DNA of 64,000 nt from assembly GCA_000383295.1 (NCBI GenBank), contig KB911067.1, positions 248,001 to 312,000 on the forward strand, written 5' to 3'. The DNA comes from Faecalispora sporosphaeroides DSM 1294 (GTDB taxonomy: Bacteria; Bacillota; Clostridia; Oscillospirales; Acutalibacteraceae). The position numbers were made by a program, and so were the translations under genes. Each line of letters opens with the position of its first letter. Positions within the stretch are counted from its first letter, which is position 1. Shown here piece after piece: positions 26,060 to 34,775 of this stretch. The notes below the pieces were generated by a model, which had not been told where the DNA came from, did not search any database, and saw nothing but the letters and a program-made list of their open reading frames with translations.

Positions 26060-26431
26060 ATGATGGCAGACAAAACAGAAGAGCTCGAATCGTGCGAAAT
26101 CGCGGGGATTCACCCCGAATCGATTCAAAAGGCAAAGGAACAGATGCCCTGTGAGGATCACCTGTTTGATCTGGCGGATTTCTTCCGCATTTTTGCAGAT
26201 TCCACAAGGGTAAAAATCGTATGTGCCCTGCTTTCGACGGAGCTTTGCGTCTGCGACATTGCGGAGCTGCTCGAGCTTTCGCAGTCGGCAATTTCGCATC
26301 AGCTGCGCGTGCTCAAGCAGGCCCGGCTGGTAAAATCCCGCAGGGCGGGCAAGGTAATCTACTATTCGCTGGACGACGAACACATAGAGGGCATTTTGAG
26401 TTTGGGCCTGAGTCACATCAAAGAAAAATAA
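26060..26431 (+). CDS. ArsR/SmtB-family metal-sensing repressor
   Basis: A 123-residue winged-helix repressor that should leave DNA when it binds a toxic metal. The alpha-3 metal site ELCVCDIAELL (two cysteines near residues 59-61) precedes the recognition helix QSAISHQLRVLKQARLV. Additional N-terminal acidic residues and Cys12/Cys31, plus C-terminal histidines, could add ligands. The AAAGGAG site fits either of two adjacent ATGs (26060 or 26063). It is followed 30 bases later by cadA, and has a palindromic operator in front, so it most probably controls itself and cadA. Confidence 0.93.
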   Translation: MMADKTEELESCEIAGIHPESIQKAKEQMPCEDHLFDLADFFRIFADSTRVKIVCALLSTELCVCDIAELLELSQSAISHQLRVLKQARLVKSRRAGKVIYYSLDDEHIEGILSLGLSHIKEK

Positions 26432-26461
26432 TCACAGAAACAGAAGGGTGGGAATGAATCG

Positions 26462-28795
26462 ATGGCCGCCAAGGAATTTGTCGTGGAGAACCTGGGATGC
26501 GCCCACTGCGCGGCGGAAATTGAACACGAGGTCGGCAGGCTGGACGGTATTTCGCGGGCTTCGCTCGATTTTGTTTCAAAAACGCTGCGGGTAGAGCTTT
26601 CAGACGAAAACCGCTTCCCCGAGCTTGCCGGCAGAATGCAGGAGATTGCACAAAGCCACGAGCCCGACATCCGGCTGACCGAACGCCGGGCCGCACAGGC
26701 CGGTGAACGGATTTTATACCTGAAGGGGCTGGACTGCGCGGACTGCGCGGCAAAAATTGAACGCGAGATTCAAAAGCTGGACGGCATCCGCGAAGCGCAG
26801 GTGAGCTTCGCCGCACAGCGCGTGATTCTCAAAGCCGGCGACCGGGAGAAGCTGCCGACGCTGACCCGCGAGGCCGTTCGCATCATTGGAGAGATGGAAC
26901 CGGACGTTACGGTCTCTTTCCGCGAGGAGGAAACCGGCGGGGAGGAGGACGAGAGCAGAAAACGCGTTTCGCGCATTCTTCTCGCGGTAGGCGTAGTGCT
27001 GTTTGCTGCGGCAATGGCGATCCCCCTGCCGCAGCTCCCGTCATTCCTTCTCTTTCTGGCCGCCTACCTTCTGATCGGCGGCGAGATTCTTCTCGTTGCC
27101 CTGCGCAACATTCAGCGCGGACAGATCTTTGATGAAAACTTTTTAATGTCGATTGCGACCATCGGCGCGTTCGCCATCGGGGAATTTCCGGAGGGCGTGG
27201 CCGTCATGCTGTTCTACCGCGTGGGCGAGCTGTTTCAGGATATGGCGGTCAACCGCTCGCGCAACTCGATTAAGGCGCTGATGGACATTCGCCCCGATTT
27301 TGCCAATTTGAAGCTGGGTGACGAGGTTCGCCGCGTTTCGCCCGAAGAGGTGGGCATTGGTGACCTGATTCTGGTTAAGACCGGCGAAAAAATACCGCTG
27401 GACGGCATGGTGGTGCAGGGCGTCTCCTCCCTCGACACCTCCGCTTTGACGGGGGAATCCCTGCCGAGGGATGTGCAGCCCGGCAGCGAGGTGCTCTCCG
27501 GCTCCATCAACCAGAGCGGCCTGCTCACGATTCAGGTACAAAAGGAATTTGGGGACTCCACCGCCTCCCGGATTCTGGAACTGGTGCAGAACGCCAGCGG
27601 CAAAAAGGCCCCCACTGAAAACTTCATTACCAAGTTTGCCCGTTATTACACCCCGGCCGTTGTGTTTGCCGCCCTTGCTCTGGCGGTGATCCCACCGATG
27701 GTGATCCCCGGCGCGGAGTTCCACACCTGGATTTACCGTGCGCTGGCGTTTTTGGTGGTATCCTGCCCCTGCGCGCTTGTAATTTCGATCCCCCTGAGCT
27801 TCTTCGGCGGAATCGGCGCCGCGTCCCGCCAGGGAATCCTGATTAAGGGCAGCAACTACCTGGAAGCGCTGAACGGCCTCGACACGGTCGTATTCGATAA
27901 AACCGGCACCCTGACCAAGGGCAGCTTCACCGTGGCGGAAATTCTGCCCGAAAAAATGGAACAAGCGGAGCTGCTGCGCTACGCCGCACTGGCGGAAAGC
28001 GTCTCTACCCACCCGATCGCCCAATCGATTGTAAGGGCATACGGCCGGCCCGTTGACGAGGGCCAGGCGCTGGAGCACACTGAAATCGCCGGGCACGGCA
28101 TCCGCGCCGTCATCGACGGAAAAACCGTGCTGGCGGGGAACAGCCGCCTGATGGAATCCGAAAACATCCGGTTTTCACCTGTTTCGGCCCCCGGCTCCCT
28201 GGTTTACCTGGCGGTGGACGGCGAATACGCCGGCTGCCTGGTGATCTCTGATGAAATCAAGCCCGACAGCCGAAACGCCGTGGAAGCGCTCCGGCAGGCG
28301 GGAGTGCACACCGTCGCCATGCTGACCGGCGACAGCCGGGCCGTAGCCGAAAGCGTTGCCGTGGCCATCGGCATCGACACCGTCTACTCCGAGCTTCTGC
28401 CCGACCAGAAAGTGGAGCGCGTGGAGCTTTTAGACAATCAAAAGTCCCCCGGCGGCAAGCTGGCGTTCGTCGGCGACGGCATTAACGACGCCCCCGTGCT
28501 GGCCCGCGCCGATATCGGCATCGCCATGGGCGGCATCGGCTCCGACGCCGCGATCGAAGCCGCAGATATCGTGCTGATGACCGACGAGCTGTCGAAGCTG
28601 CCCGCCGCGGTGAGAATCGCGAAAAAAACGCGCCGCATCGTCTGGCAGAACATCTGGTTCGCGCTGGGCGTGAAGGCCGTCATCCTGATTCTGGCCGCCG
28701 CCGGAATCGCCACCATGTGGGCCGCCGTGTTCGGCGACGTGGGCGTCGCGCTGATCGCCGTTTTAAATGCCATGCGCGCTCTAAAAACAAAATAA
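26462..28795 (+). CDS. cadA: Cadmium/zinc/lead-exporting P1B-type ATPase
   Basis: A 777-residue metal pump of the inner membrane. Two N-terminal heavy-metal-binding domains carry CAHC (C13/C16) and CADC (C92/C95). Eight membrane segments include the CPC metal path in VSCPCALVIS. The phosphorylation site is FDKTGTLTKG, the HP site is STHPIAQS, and GDGINDAP is present. The second binding domain makes it longer than many CadA proteins. CPC-ALV plus an ArsR partner points to Cd/Zn/Pb rather than copper. Conserved end of the operon is a 13-bp hairpin. Confidence 0.95.
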   Translation: MAAKEFVVENLGCAHCAAEIEHEVGRLDGISRASLDFVSKTLRVELSDENRFPELAGRMQEIAQSHEPDIRLTERRAAQAGERILYLKGLDCADCAAKIEREIQKLDGIREAQVSFAAQRVILKAGDREKLPTLTREAVRIIGEMEPDVTVSFREEETGGEEDESRKRVSRILLAVGVVLFAAAMAIPLPQLPSFLLFLAAYLLIGGEILLVALRNIQRGQIFDENFLMSIATIGAFAIGEFPEGVAVMLFYRVGELFQDMAVNRSRNSIKALMDIRPDFANLKLGDEVRRVSPEEVGIGDLILVKTGEKIPLDGMVVQGVSSLDTSALTGESLPRDVQPGSEVLSGSINQSGLLTIQVQKEFGDSTASRILELVQNASGKKAPTENFITKFARYYTPAVVFAALALAVIPPMVIPGAEFHTWIYRALAFLVVSCPCALVISIPLSFFGGIGAASRQGILIKGSNYLEALNGLDTVVFDKTGTLTKGSFTVAEILPEKMEQAELLRYAALAESVSTHPIAQSIVRAYGRPVDEGQALEHTEIAGHGIRAVIDGKTVLAGNSRLMESENIRFSPVSAPGSLVYLAVDGEYAGCLVISDEIKPDSRNAVEALRQAGVHTVAMLTGDSRAVAESVAVAIGIDTVYSELLPDQKVERVELLDNQKSPGGKLAFVGDGINDAPVLARADIGIAMGGIGSDAAIEAADIVLMTDELSKLPAAVRIAKKTRRIVWQNIWFALGVKAVILILAAAGIATMWAAVFGDVGVALIAVLNAMRALKTK

Positions 28796-28835
28796 ACGCG
28801 CGAGCGCCCCGCTTTTACAACTTAACCTTGATTTT

Positions 28836-28882
28836 GATTCCTTTCCCCCGCCTTTTGTGGGGAAAGGAATCCTCTGTTTTAG
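28836..28882 (+). terminator. Terminator after cadA
   Basis: Perfect 13-bp stem GATTCCTTTCCCC/GGGGAAAGGAATC, followed by CCTCTGTTTTA. The T-run is short, so it may be leaky. Confidence 0.7.
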
Positions 28883-29059
28883 GGCAAACCGGCCAATTAA
28901 GACCGGCCGCCTGCGCAAAGGCGAACGCTGTGTTTCCTCTTTTTTCCGCGCGGAATTTTACCCGAACTTTGCCAAAGGAATAAAATTTTGATTACCTGTC
29001 ATAATCAGGATATAATAACTCCACGGCATAAGGCGTATTGCCAGTTGGGTAGATTTTGG

Positions 29060-29088
29060 TTGGCTTATGCCGAATTTAATGGTATAAT
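29060..29088 (+). promoter_or_regulatory. Sigma-A promoter of the flippase-like gene
   Basis: TTGGCT (29060-29065), 17-base spacer, TATAAT (29083-29088), about 110 bases upstream of the next ATG. The rest of the 28,883-29,200 interval shows no gene. Confidence 0.75.
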
Positions 29089-29200
29089 AGCAATGTTTTG
29101 GACTAAAAGACCGCAAACGCAAACTGCCACTGAACGCCTGCCAGGCCGCCGCGGTGCATGTTCGCCAAGGCCAAACCAAGCGGGAAAGGGGGATGGAAGG

Positions 29201-30253
29201 ATGCAAAGCTCGTCTTCCAACTTAAACAAAACTGACGACCCCAAAAAAGAAAAGCAAAAAAAATGGTTTACCACCATCACGCTGATTCTTTCCATTGGCG
29301 TCATTCTCTATTTTTTGTTCACGACCGACGGTGTGGACGCATTGATGGAGATTTCAAAAAACATTCGCCTGCGGTGGCTGGAGATCGCCCTGCTCGCAAT
29401 ATTTGCCCGCTACGCGATCGAGGGCTACGTGCTGTACCTGCTGTCGCGTCATCTGGATCCCTCCTGGACCTTCCGCAAATCCTTCACCGTGGGAATGGTC
29501 GGCTTTCTGTACAGCGCGCTCACGCCCTTTTCCGCCGGCGAACCGATGGAGATCTACACGATGGATCGGATGGGAATGAGTGCCGGAGCCTCCAGCGCGG
29601 TCATCGCCCTGAAATCCCTCATCTACCAGATCGTTATGATGGTTTACAGCCTGTTTTTTATTGCCACGGAATTTTCCTATTTTCGGGCTGTACTGGACAA
29701 TATTGCCCTGGTCATCCTGCTGACGCTGGTCATCAACATGACGATTATCGGCGTAACGCTGATCGTGATGTTCAACACCCGCCTGACGCAGAAGCTGCTG
29801 CGCTTTCTCATGATGGTGCTGCTGCGCATGAAATGGTGCCGCCACCCGAAGCGCCTGTACCGCAAAATCCGCAATCAGCTGTACGCGTTCCACGACGGCG
29901 CGGCTCTGATGGGCCGCTCCACCGCGCTGTATGTAAAGGCAGGCCTGCTCACGCTGGTGCAGATCACCTGCGCGAGCATTGTCCCCTACCTGATTCACCG
30001 CAGCTTCAACCTGCACGGCGCACCCTTCTATACCATGATGGCAGCGGATACCTTCGTCACCATGGCCGCGGCGTTTGTTCCCCTGCCGGGCTCCTCCGGC
30101 GGCGCGGAGGGCGGCTTCTACCTGTTCTTCCACGATATGTTCGGTTCCGCGATCTGGCCCGCGATTCTTTTGTGGCGCGTTCTCGCATATTACAGCAGCA
30201 TCGTGTTCGGCTACCTGACCACCTGGGTGGCCGCGAAAAAAAACTGGATGTAA
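29201..30253 (+). CDS. LPG-synthase transmembrane-domain protein (YbhN/UPF0104 family)
   Basis: A 350-residue polytopic membrane protein of the flippase-like domain family (also called lysylphosphatidylglycerol synthase transmembrane region). Around eight membrane segments are visible. Family motifs are ALTPFSAGEPMEIY near residue 105 and VPLPGSSGGAEGGF near residue 290. It lacks the cytoplasmic aminoacyl-transferase domain of MprF, so by itself it is not a lysyl-PG synthase; it may move a lipid or glycolipid. The ATG at 29201 has AAAGGGGG 8 bases upstream and starts the conserved part. Confidence 0.85.
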   Translation: MQSSSSNLNKTDDPKKEKQKKWFTTITLILSIGVILYFLFTTDGVDALMEISKNIRLRWLEIALLAIFARYAIEGYVLYLLSRHLDPSWTFRKSFTVGMVGFLYSALTPFSAGEPMEIYTMDRMGMSAGASSAVIALKSLIYQIVMMVYSLFFIATEFSYFRAVLDNIALVILLTLVINMTIIGVTLIVMFNTRLTQKLLRFLMMVLLRMKWCRHPKRLYRKIRNQLYAFHDGAALMGRSTALYVKAGLLTLVQITCASIVPYLIHRSFNLHGAPFYTMMAADTFVTMAAAFVPLPGSSGGAEGGFYLFFHDMFGSAIWPAILLWRVLAYYSSIVFGYLTTWVAAKKNWM

Positions 30254-30277
30254 CGGCCCGAAAATGCAAAGCCGTAT

Positions 30278-30320
30278 CCCCTGTTCCTCCCCGCTTTGCG
30301 GGCAGACAGGGGGTTTTTTT
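30278..30320 (+). terminator. Terminator after the flippase-like gene
   Basis: CCCCTGT/ACAGGGG stem with an inner CCCCGC-TTT-GCGGG hairpin, followed by seven T residues. Confidence 0.85.
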
Positions 30321-30398
30321 ACCCCCGCGCTCCCCGGCTCGCCGCCCTTTTTGAGGGAATCTGGCAAAGAAAGGCTTTTCTCACTGCGAAATCTATGC

Positions 30399-30404
30399 TA
30401 TACT
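30399..30404 (+). promoter_or_regulatory. Extended -10 promoter of the DUF1538 operon
   Basis: TGC-TATACT forms an extended -10; no good -35 is visible. The message would have a leader of about 125 bases. Confidence 0.5.
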
Positions 30405-30437
30405 AGTTAAGTAACCTAACCTTTTTTCAGAGATTCC

Positions 30438-30508
30438 GGATCGGTCTTTTCTGCTCCCAGGCCCGCCGACCCTTTTTTCTTTCGCCGGCGGCCATTAAGA
30501 CCCGGTCT
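30438..30508 (+). promoter_or_regulatory. Folded 5' leader of the DUF1538 operon
   Basis: An outer stem (GATCGGTCTT with AAGACCCGGTC) encloses an inner stem (CGCCG with CGGCG) and a T-rich loop. It matches no riboswitch class I know. The fold ends about 27 bases before the ATG, so it could affect translation. Confidence 0.35.
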
Positions 30509-30534
30509 AATATAGATGCGAAAGGAAGTAAGGA

Positions 30535-32211
30535 ATGAGAGACACTTTAATCGACTCACTGAAGGAATCCACGCAGTCTGTTCTGCCCATCTGCGCCATT
30601 GTTCTTGCCTTCTCATTTGTACTGCCCTTAACCACCGTAGCTTTGTTTCTGACCGGTGCGGTGCTTCTGGTAATCGGCCTGAGTGTGTTTACCCTCGGCT
30701 CCGACATGGCGATGATCCCTATGGGCGAGGCCATTGGCTCAGAGCTGACGCGCTCCAAAAAAATCGGCTGGATCGCGGGCGGCGGATTTTTGATCGGCGT
30801 GGTCGTCACGATCGCGGAGCCGGATCTGCAGGTGCTCACGAAGCAGGTGCCCGCCGTACCCGACGAGGTTCTGGTGGGGGCCGTCGCGCTCGGCGCGGGC
30901 TTCTTTCTGCTGCTGGCGCTGCTGCGCATCGTGTTTCAGATTCATCTGGCGCACCTGTTTATCGTTTCGTACATTCTGGTTTTTCTCGTGGCGGGAATTT
31001 TCTCCCCGGATTATCTGGCGGTGGCCTTTGATTCCGGCGGCGTGACCACCGGCCCCATCACCGTACCGTTCATACTGGCGCTCGGCATGGGCGTTTCCAC
31101 TGTTCTTTCCGGAAAGAACAGCGAAGAAGACAGCTTCGGCCTGTGCGCGCTCTGCTCCATCGGCCCCATTCTGGCCGTGCTGATCATGGGCATTTTTTAC
31201 GACTCCTCCTCTTCCGGCTTTGCGTTTGAATCCCCGGCGGAGCTGGAAAGTCTTTCGCAGATTCCGCTGCTGTATTCCGTACAGTTCGTTCAATCGCTCA
31301 CGGAGGTCGTTGAGGTGCTCCTGCCGATTCTAACCATTTTTATTCTGCTGCAAATTCTTCGGCTGCGCCTTTCGCGCACCAGACTGATCAAAATACTCGT
31401 GGGCATTATCTATACCATACTGGGCCTGTCGGTGTTTCTCACCGGCGTCAACGTCGGCTTTATGCCCGTTGGCCGTTTTCTGGGCGGGCACATCGCCAGG
31501 TCTTCTCACAACTGGATTCTGATTCCGCTCGCCGCCGTGCTGGGGTTCTTTATTGTTGCGGCGGAGCCCGCGGTACACGTTCTGAACAAGCAGGTGGAGG
31601 ACATCACCAGCGGCGCGATTTCGCAGCGTGTCATGCAGATCGGACTTTCCGTCGGCGTCAGCCTGGCGGTATGCCTTTCGATGATTCGGATTATATATCA
31701 GCTCGACATCTGGTACTTTCTGCTGCCAGGCTATGCTATCGCTCTGCTGCAAACGCGTTTTACCCCCAAGGTATTTACCGCGATCGCATTTGATTCCGGC
31801 GGGGTGGCCGCCGGCACAATGGCCGCGGCGTTCCTGCTCCCGTTTGGCGTAGGCGTGTGCGAGGCGCTGGGCGGCAATGTCATGACCGATGCGTTCGGCA
31901 TGATCGCCATGATCGCCACGCTGCCCCTGATCACGATTCAGGCAATCGGCATTCTGTTCCAGTACAAGAGCCGCCGGGCCGCCGCTCTGGAGCCGCAGGT
32001 GACCGACGCTTCGGACGCCCTGATCATCGATATCGACATCGACGGCGGGGAGCCGGATTCTCAGCCGGGCGAGGCGGCCGCCGAACCGCAGGAGGAAGCG
32101 ATTCCCGGCGCACCGGAGAGCGCCCTGCCCGAGCCGCAGGGGGAAGCGGCCGAACCGCCGGAGCCGGATGCCGAAAAAGAGCAGTCCCCCTCTCCGCAGG
32201 ATACCGTTTGA
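30535..32211 (+). CDS. DUF1538 double-repeat membrane protein
   Basis: A 558-residue polytopic membrane protein of the DUF1538 family, probably a transporter of unknown substrate. It is an internal duplication: FDSGGVTTGP near residue 167 matches FDSGGVAAGT near 420, and AEPDLQVLTKQV near 98 matches AEPAVHVLNKQV near 345. The C-terminal tail (about 495-558) is acidic and rich in Glu, Pro and Ala, and is likely cytoplasmic. AAAGGAAGTAAGGA precedes the ATG. It is followed after 17 bases by a PII-like gene, suggesting that the PII protein gates or regulates it, as GlnK does for AmtB. Confidence 0.9.
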   Translation: MRDTLIDSLKESTQSVLPICAIVLAFSFVLPLTTVALFLTGAVLLVIGLSVFTLGSDMAMIPMGEAIGSELTRSKKIGWIAGGGFLIGVVVTIAEPDLQVLTKQVPAVPDEVLVGAVALGAGFFLLLALLRIVFQIHLAHLFIVSYILVFLVAGIFSPDYLAVAFDSGGVTTGPITVPFILALGMGVSTVLSGKNSEEDSFGLCALCSIGPILAVLIMGIFYDSSSSGFAFESPAELESLSQIPLLYSVQFVQSLTEVVEVLLPILTIFILLQILRLRLSRTRLIKILVGIIYTILGLSVFLTGVNVGFMPVGRFLGGHIARSSHNWILIPLAAVLGFFIVAAEPAVHVLNKQVEDITSGAISQRVMQIGLSVGVSLAVCLSMIRIIYQLDIWYFLLPGYAIALLQTRFTPKVFTAIAFDSGGVAAGTMAAAFLLPFGVGVCEALGGNVMTDAFGMIAMIATLPLITIQAIGILFQYKSRRAAALEPQVTDASDALIIDIDIDGGEPDSQPGEAAAEPQEEAIPGAPESALPEPQGEAAEPPEPDAEKEQSPSPQDTV

Positions 32212-32228
32212 TTGTTTAGGAGGTTCTC

Positions 32229-32573
32229 ATGGAGCAAGCATTTGAGCACAGCATGATACTGGTGATTGCAAACCAGGGATTTTCCGCCGAAATTATGGAG
32301 GCCGCCAAAGCGGCCGGAGCGACCGGCGGAACGGTGGTGCACGCCACGGGCTCGGGACTGGAAAATCTGGAGACCTTTTTCGGAATGACGTTAAAGCCTG
32401 AAAAAGAGCTGATTATGATTCTGACGCAGCAATCCCTGCGGAAGGGGATCATGCAGGCCGTGATGAAAGCACACGGCTCCGGAACCGACGCGGACGCGTT
32501 CGTATTTTCCCTGCCAGTGGATCAGGTCGTAGGGCTTACTTCCCAAAAAAGCCATAAAGACCGCAGTGTGTAA
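32229..32573 (+). CDS. PII-like signalling protein paired with DUF1538
   Basis: A 114-residue protein of the PII (GlnB-like) superfamily. The ferredoxin-like fold is suggested by the pattern SMILVIANQGFSAEIMEAAKAAGATGGTVVHA near the start and KELIMILTQQ with an SLRKGIMQAVMKAHG helix later. The T-loop region (about residues 38-56) is short and lacks the uridylylated tyrosine of classical GlnB. It sits in one operon with the DUF1538 membrane protein and probably binds it. The ligand is unknown. AGGAGG precedes the ATG. Confidence 0.85.
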   Translation: MEQAFEHSMILVIANQGFSAEIMEAAKAAGATGGTVVHATGSGLENLETFFGMTLKPEKELIMILTQQSLRKGIMQAVMKAHGSGTDADAFVFSLPVDQVVGLTSQKSHKDRSV

Positions 32574-32581
32574 GCATTGAA

Positions 32582-32630
32582 AAGATGCTGTTGTCCTTAA
32601 CAAGAGGACAGCAGCATCTTTTTTCTTTCA
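32582..32630 (+). terminator. Terminator of the DUF1538-PII operon
   Basis: AAGATGCTG-TTGTCCT pairs with AGGACAGCAGCATCTT and is followed by TTTTCTTT. Confidence 0.92.
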
Positions 32631-32748
32631 TCCCAAAAATTTTACCGTCAAAGGGTCTGTTTATGGATTTTCCATCCCTTTTTTTCATGATACAATAGTA
32701 GAGCATCTTGGAAAAACCCGGTAAAATTCGGCGAGAAAGGGATTACGC

Positions 32749-32919
32749 ATGAAACAGAAAGTGAATTTGCAACTAAGGCTCATCAATCACACACTAAACA
32801 CCATTGTAAAAAACCAAATTTTGCTGTATCTCAAAATGGAGGAGCAGGACAAACAGCTCCGGCAGCTCTCCGTCCTGGTGCGTCAAGCCGAAAGAAATCA
32901 CCTGGGAGAGTCAAAGTAA
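32749..32919 (+). CDS. Small protein of unknown function (56 residues)
   Basis: A short gene encoding a basic, largely helical peptide (start MKQKVNLQLRLIN, end HLGESK). Heptad-like Leu/Ile spacing through LYLKMEEQDKQLRQLSVL suggests a coiled coil. GAGAAAGG lies upstream, and a TACAAT-like box is found near 32692. It has no clear partner gene: the PII terminator lies before it and the chemoreceptor on the other strand follows. I do not recognise it. Confidence 0.55.
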   Translation: MKQKVNLQLRLINHTLNTIVKNQILLYLKMEEQDKQLRQLSVLVRQAERNHLGESK

Positions 32920-32920
32920 A

Positions 32921-32956
32921 AGCAAATTCCCCGGCAGGCGACGCCTGCCGGGGAAA
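32921..32956 (-). terminator. Terminator of the chemoreceptor gene
   Basis: Perfect stem TTCCCCGGCAGGC/GCCTGCCGGGGAA with a 2-3 base loop. On the minus strand it is followed by TTTGCTTTT, so it ends the chemoreceptor message, and it may also stop the small gene at 32749. Confidence 0.8.
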
Positions 32957-32963
32957 CGCTACT

Positions 32964-34775
32964 TTAAATTAGCTCGTTTTTAAAGCTGTTCCCAAACTCC
33001 ATTCTCTCCGCGCCGGATGTGCCCGTACCCGAAGCCAAACGGAATTTATCCAGCTCGCGGTACAGCAGCTGGGCCTGCGAAGAAAGTTCTTCACTCGACG
33101 CGGAGCTTTCTTCCGCCGCCGCTGCGTTGGACTGTACCACGCTCGAAATCTGCTCCAGCCCCTGCGTAATGCGGGAGAGCTCCTGGGCCTGTTCGACGCA
33201 GGCCTTTTCTATTTCGCCGACTGCCGAGGAGATGGCGTTTGTCTTTTCCACACTGTTGTCCACCATTTCAGAAACCGTCTGCGTCAGTCTGGCGCCCTCC
33301 GAAATGGCCGAAATCGCACTTGCGATCAGGCCGCCGGTTTCTTTTACCGCCTGCGCCGTTTTAGAGGCGAGCGAGCCCACCTCTGCCGCTACAACGGCAA
33401 AGCCCTTGCCGGCCGAACCGGCTCTGGCCGCCTCAATAGAAGCGTTCAGGGCCAGAATATTCGTCTGCTGGGCAATCGATTCGATCAGGCTCGTAATTTC
33501 CCCGATTTTGGAAGAGGTCTCCTTCACCTGATCCATCGCCGTATTCAGCTTCTCCATCTGATCCTTGGTGCGGCTCATATCCTGCGACACAAGGTCCACC
33601 TGGCCCGATACCTCCTGCGCGCCGGCGGCGTTCTGGTTGGCGGCCGCCTCCACCTTTTCAACGGATTCCGCCAGCCGCTCCACCGAGCTGGACTGCTCGG
33701 AAGCACCCGATGCCAGCGATTGGGCGCTGGAAGAAACCTGATCCGCACCGGCGTTCACCTGCTCCGCCGAAAGGCTGATGGTGCGCAGCGTTTCGTTCAG
33801 CGAATTGTAAATGAGCGTCAGAGACTCGCTGATCGGCTGAAAATCCCCCAAATACTCATAGCTGACCGTCGCGCGCATATCTCCCTTCGAGATATGTTCC
33901 AGATGCATTGTCACGTCGCTGATCATGCCAGCCATGTTTTCAATGAGCGTTTTGCAGGCGAGGGTCAGCCGCCCCGTCTCATCCTCAAGCTCCACAAGCT
34001 CTGCGGGCGGCGTGTGCACATCGCCCTGCGAAAGCAGGGTCAGGCGCTCAGTAACCGATTCGATCGGCTTCGTCAGCCTGGCGGACCAGCGCAGCATGAA
34101 GACCAGGTTCAGCACCCCCACGACCAGGCTGACAACGACCAGAATGATTCCGTCTCTGCGCTGCTCCTGGCGGTTATGCGCCATGCTCGTCTCAATATCG
34201 TCAAAATAGTTCCCCGTGCTGATGTACCACCCATACGGCTGGAACAGCTCGGTATACGCTCTTTTTTTGAACACGCCGTCTTTCCCCGGCTTTGTGAAGA
34301 AGTACTCCGTAAAGGCTCCACCCTTGTCGCCAGCGGCAATCAGATTGCGAATATAATAAATGCCCTGCTTGTCCTGCAGGTCATAGCGCATCTGGCCCTC
34401 ATATTCCTGATTCATATGCACCGCGCACATGCCGTTCTTTTCGTCCGCCCACAAATAGCCTTCCCCATTATTGTAGCGGGTGTCGCGCACGATCATTTCC
34501 GCAATCTGGCGGGCCTGCTGTTCGGTGAGCTCGCCGGACTTGCGCCGCTCCTCATTCGCCTGCAAAGCACTGATGACGGTTTCCACCGCATTTTTCGCCT
34601 GATTGTCAAACGCAGCCTGCTGCTGATCGTTTACCGCGCCGAACGCGCCGTCCAAAAAGAAAAAGGAAAGCCCCGACAGCACCACGACAATTTCAAGCAG
34701 CAGAACACCGACAAACCGCACAATCCTATGCTTGAGCTGCATGGTTCTTTTTTGACCGAATATCTGTTTTTTCAA
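32964..34775 (-). CDS. Methyl-accepting chemotaxis protein with Cache sensor
   Basis: A 603-residue chemoreceptor. An N-terminal membrane anchor (about residues 18-40) is followed by an extracellular single-Cache domain (GEGYLWADEKNGMCAVHM near residue 100, RAYTELFQPYGWYISTGNY near residue 170), a second membrane segment, HAMP (about 215-270) and a cytoplasmic signalling domain. The hairpin tip is IAQQTNILALNASIEAARAG, which is the CheA/CheW contact. It starts with TTG at 34775 behind AGGTGAGG. No other chemotaxis genes are nearby. Single-Cache sensors often bind small organic acids. Confidence 0.94.
   Translation of the reverse strand: MKKQIFGQKRTMQLKHRIVRFVGVLLLEIVVVLSGLSFFFLDGAFGAVNDQQQAAFDNQAKNAVETVISALQANEERRKSGELTEQQARQIAEMIVRDTRYNNGEGYLWADEKNGMCAVHMNQEYEGQMRYDLQDKQGIYYIRNLIAAGDKGGAFTEYFFTKPGKDGVFKKRAYTELFQPYGWYISTGNYFDDIETSMAHNRQEQRRDGIILVVVSLVVGVLNLVFMLRWSARLTKPIESVTERLTLLSQGDVHTPPAELVELEDETGRLTLACKTLIENMAGMISDVTMHLEHISKGDMRATVSYEYLGDFQPISESLTLIYNSLNETLRTISLSAEQVNAGADQVSSSAQSLASGASEQSSSVERLAESVEKVEAAANQNAAGAQEVSGQVDLVSQDMSRTKDQMEKLNTAMDQVKETSSKIGEITSLIESIAQQTNILALNASIEAARAGSAGKGFAVVAAEVGSLASKTAQAVKETGGLIASAISAISEGARLTQTVSEMVDNSVEKTNAISSAVGEIEKACVEQAQELSRITQGLEQISSVVQSNAAAAEESSASSEELSSQAQLLYRELDKFRLASGTGTSGAERMEFGNSFKNELI

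Noticed and set aside
29201-30253. Naming the flippase-like gene mprF
   Set aside because: The protein ends after the membrane domain and lacks the cytoplasmic aminoacyl-transferase domain that defines MprF.
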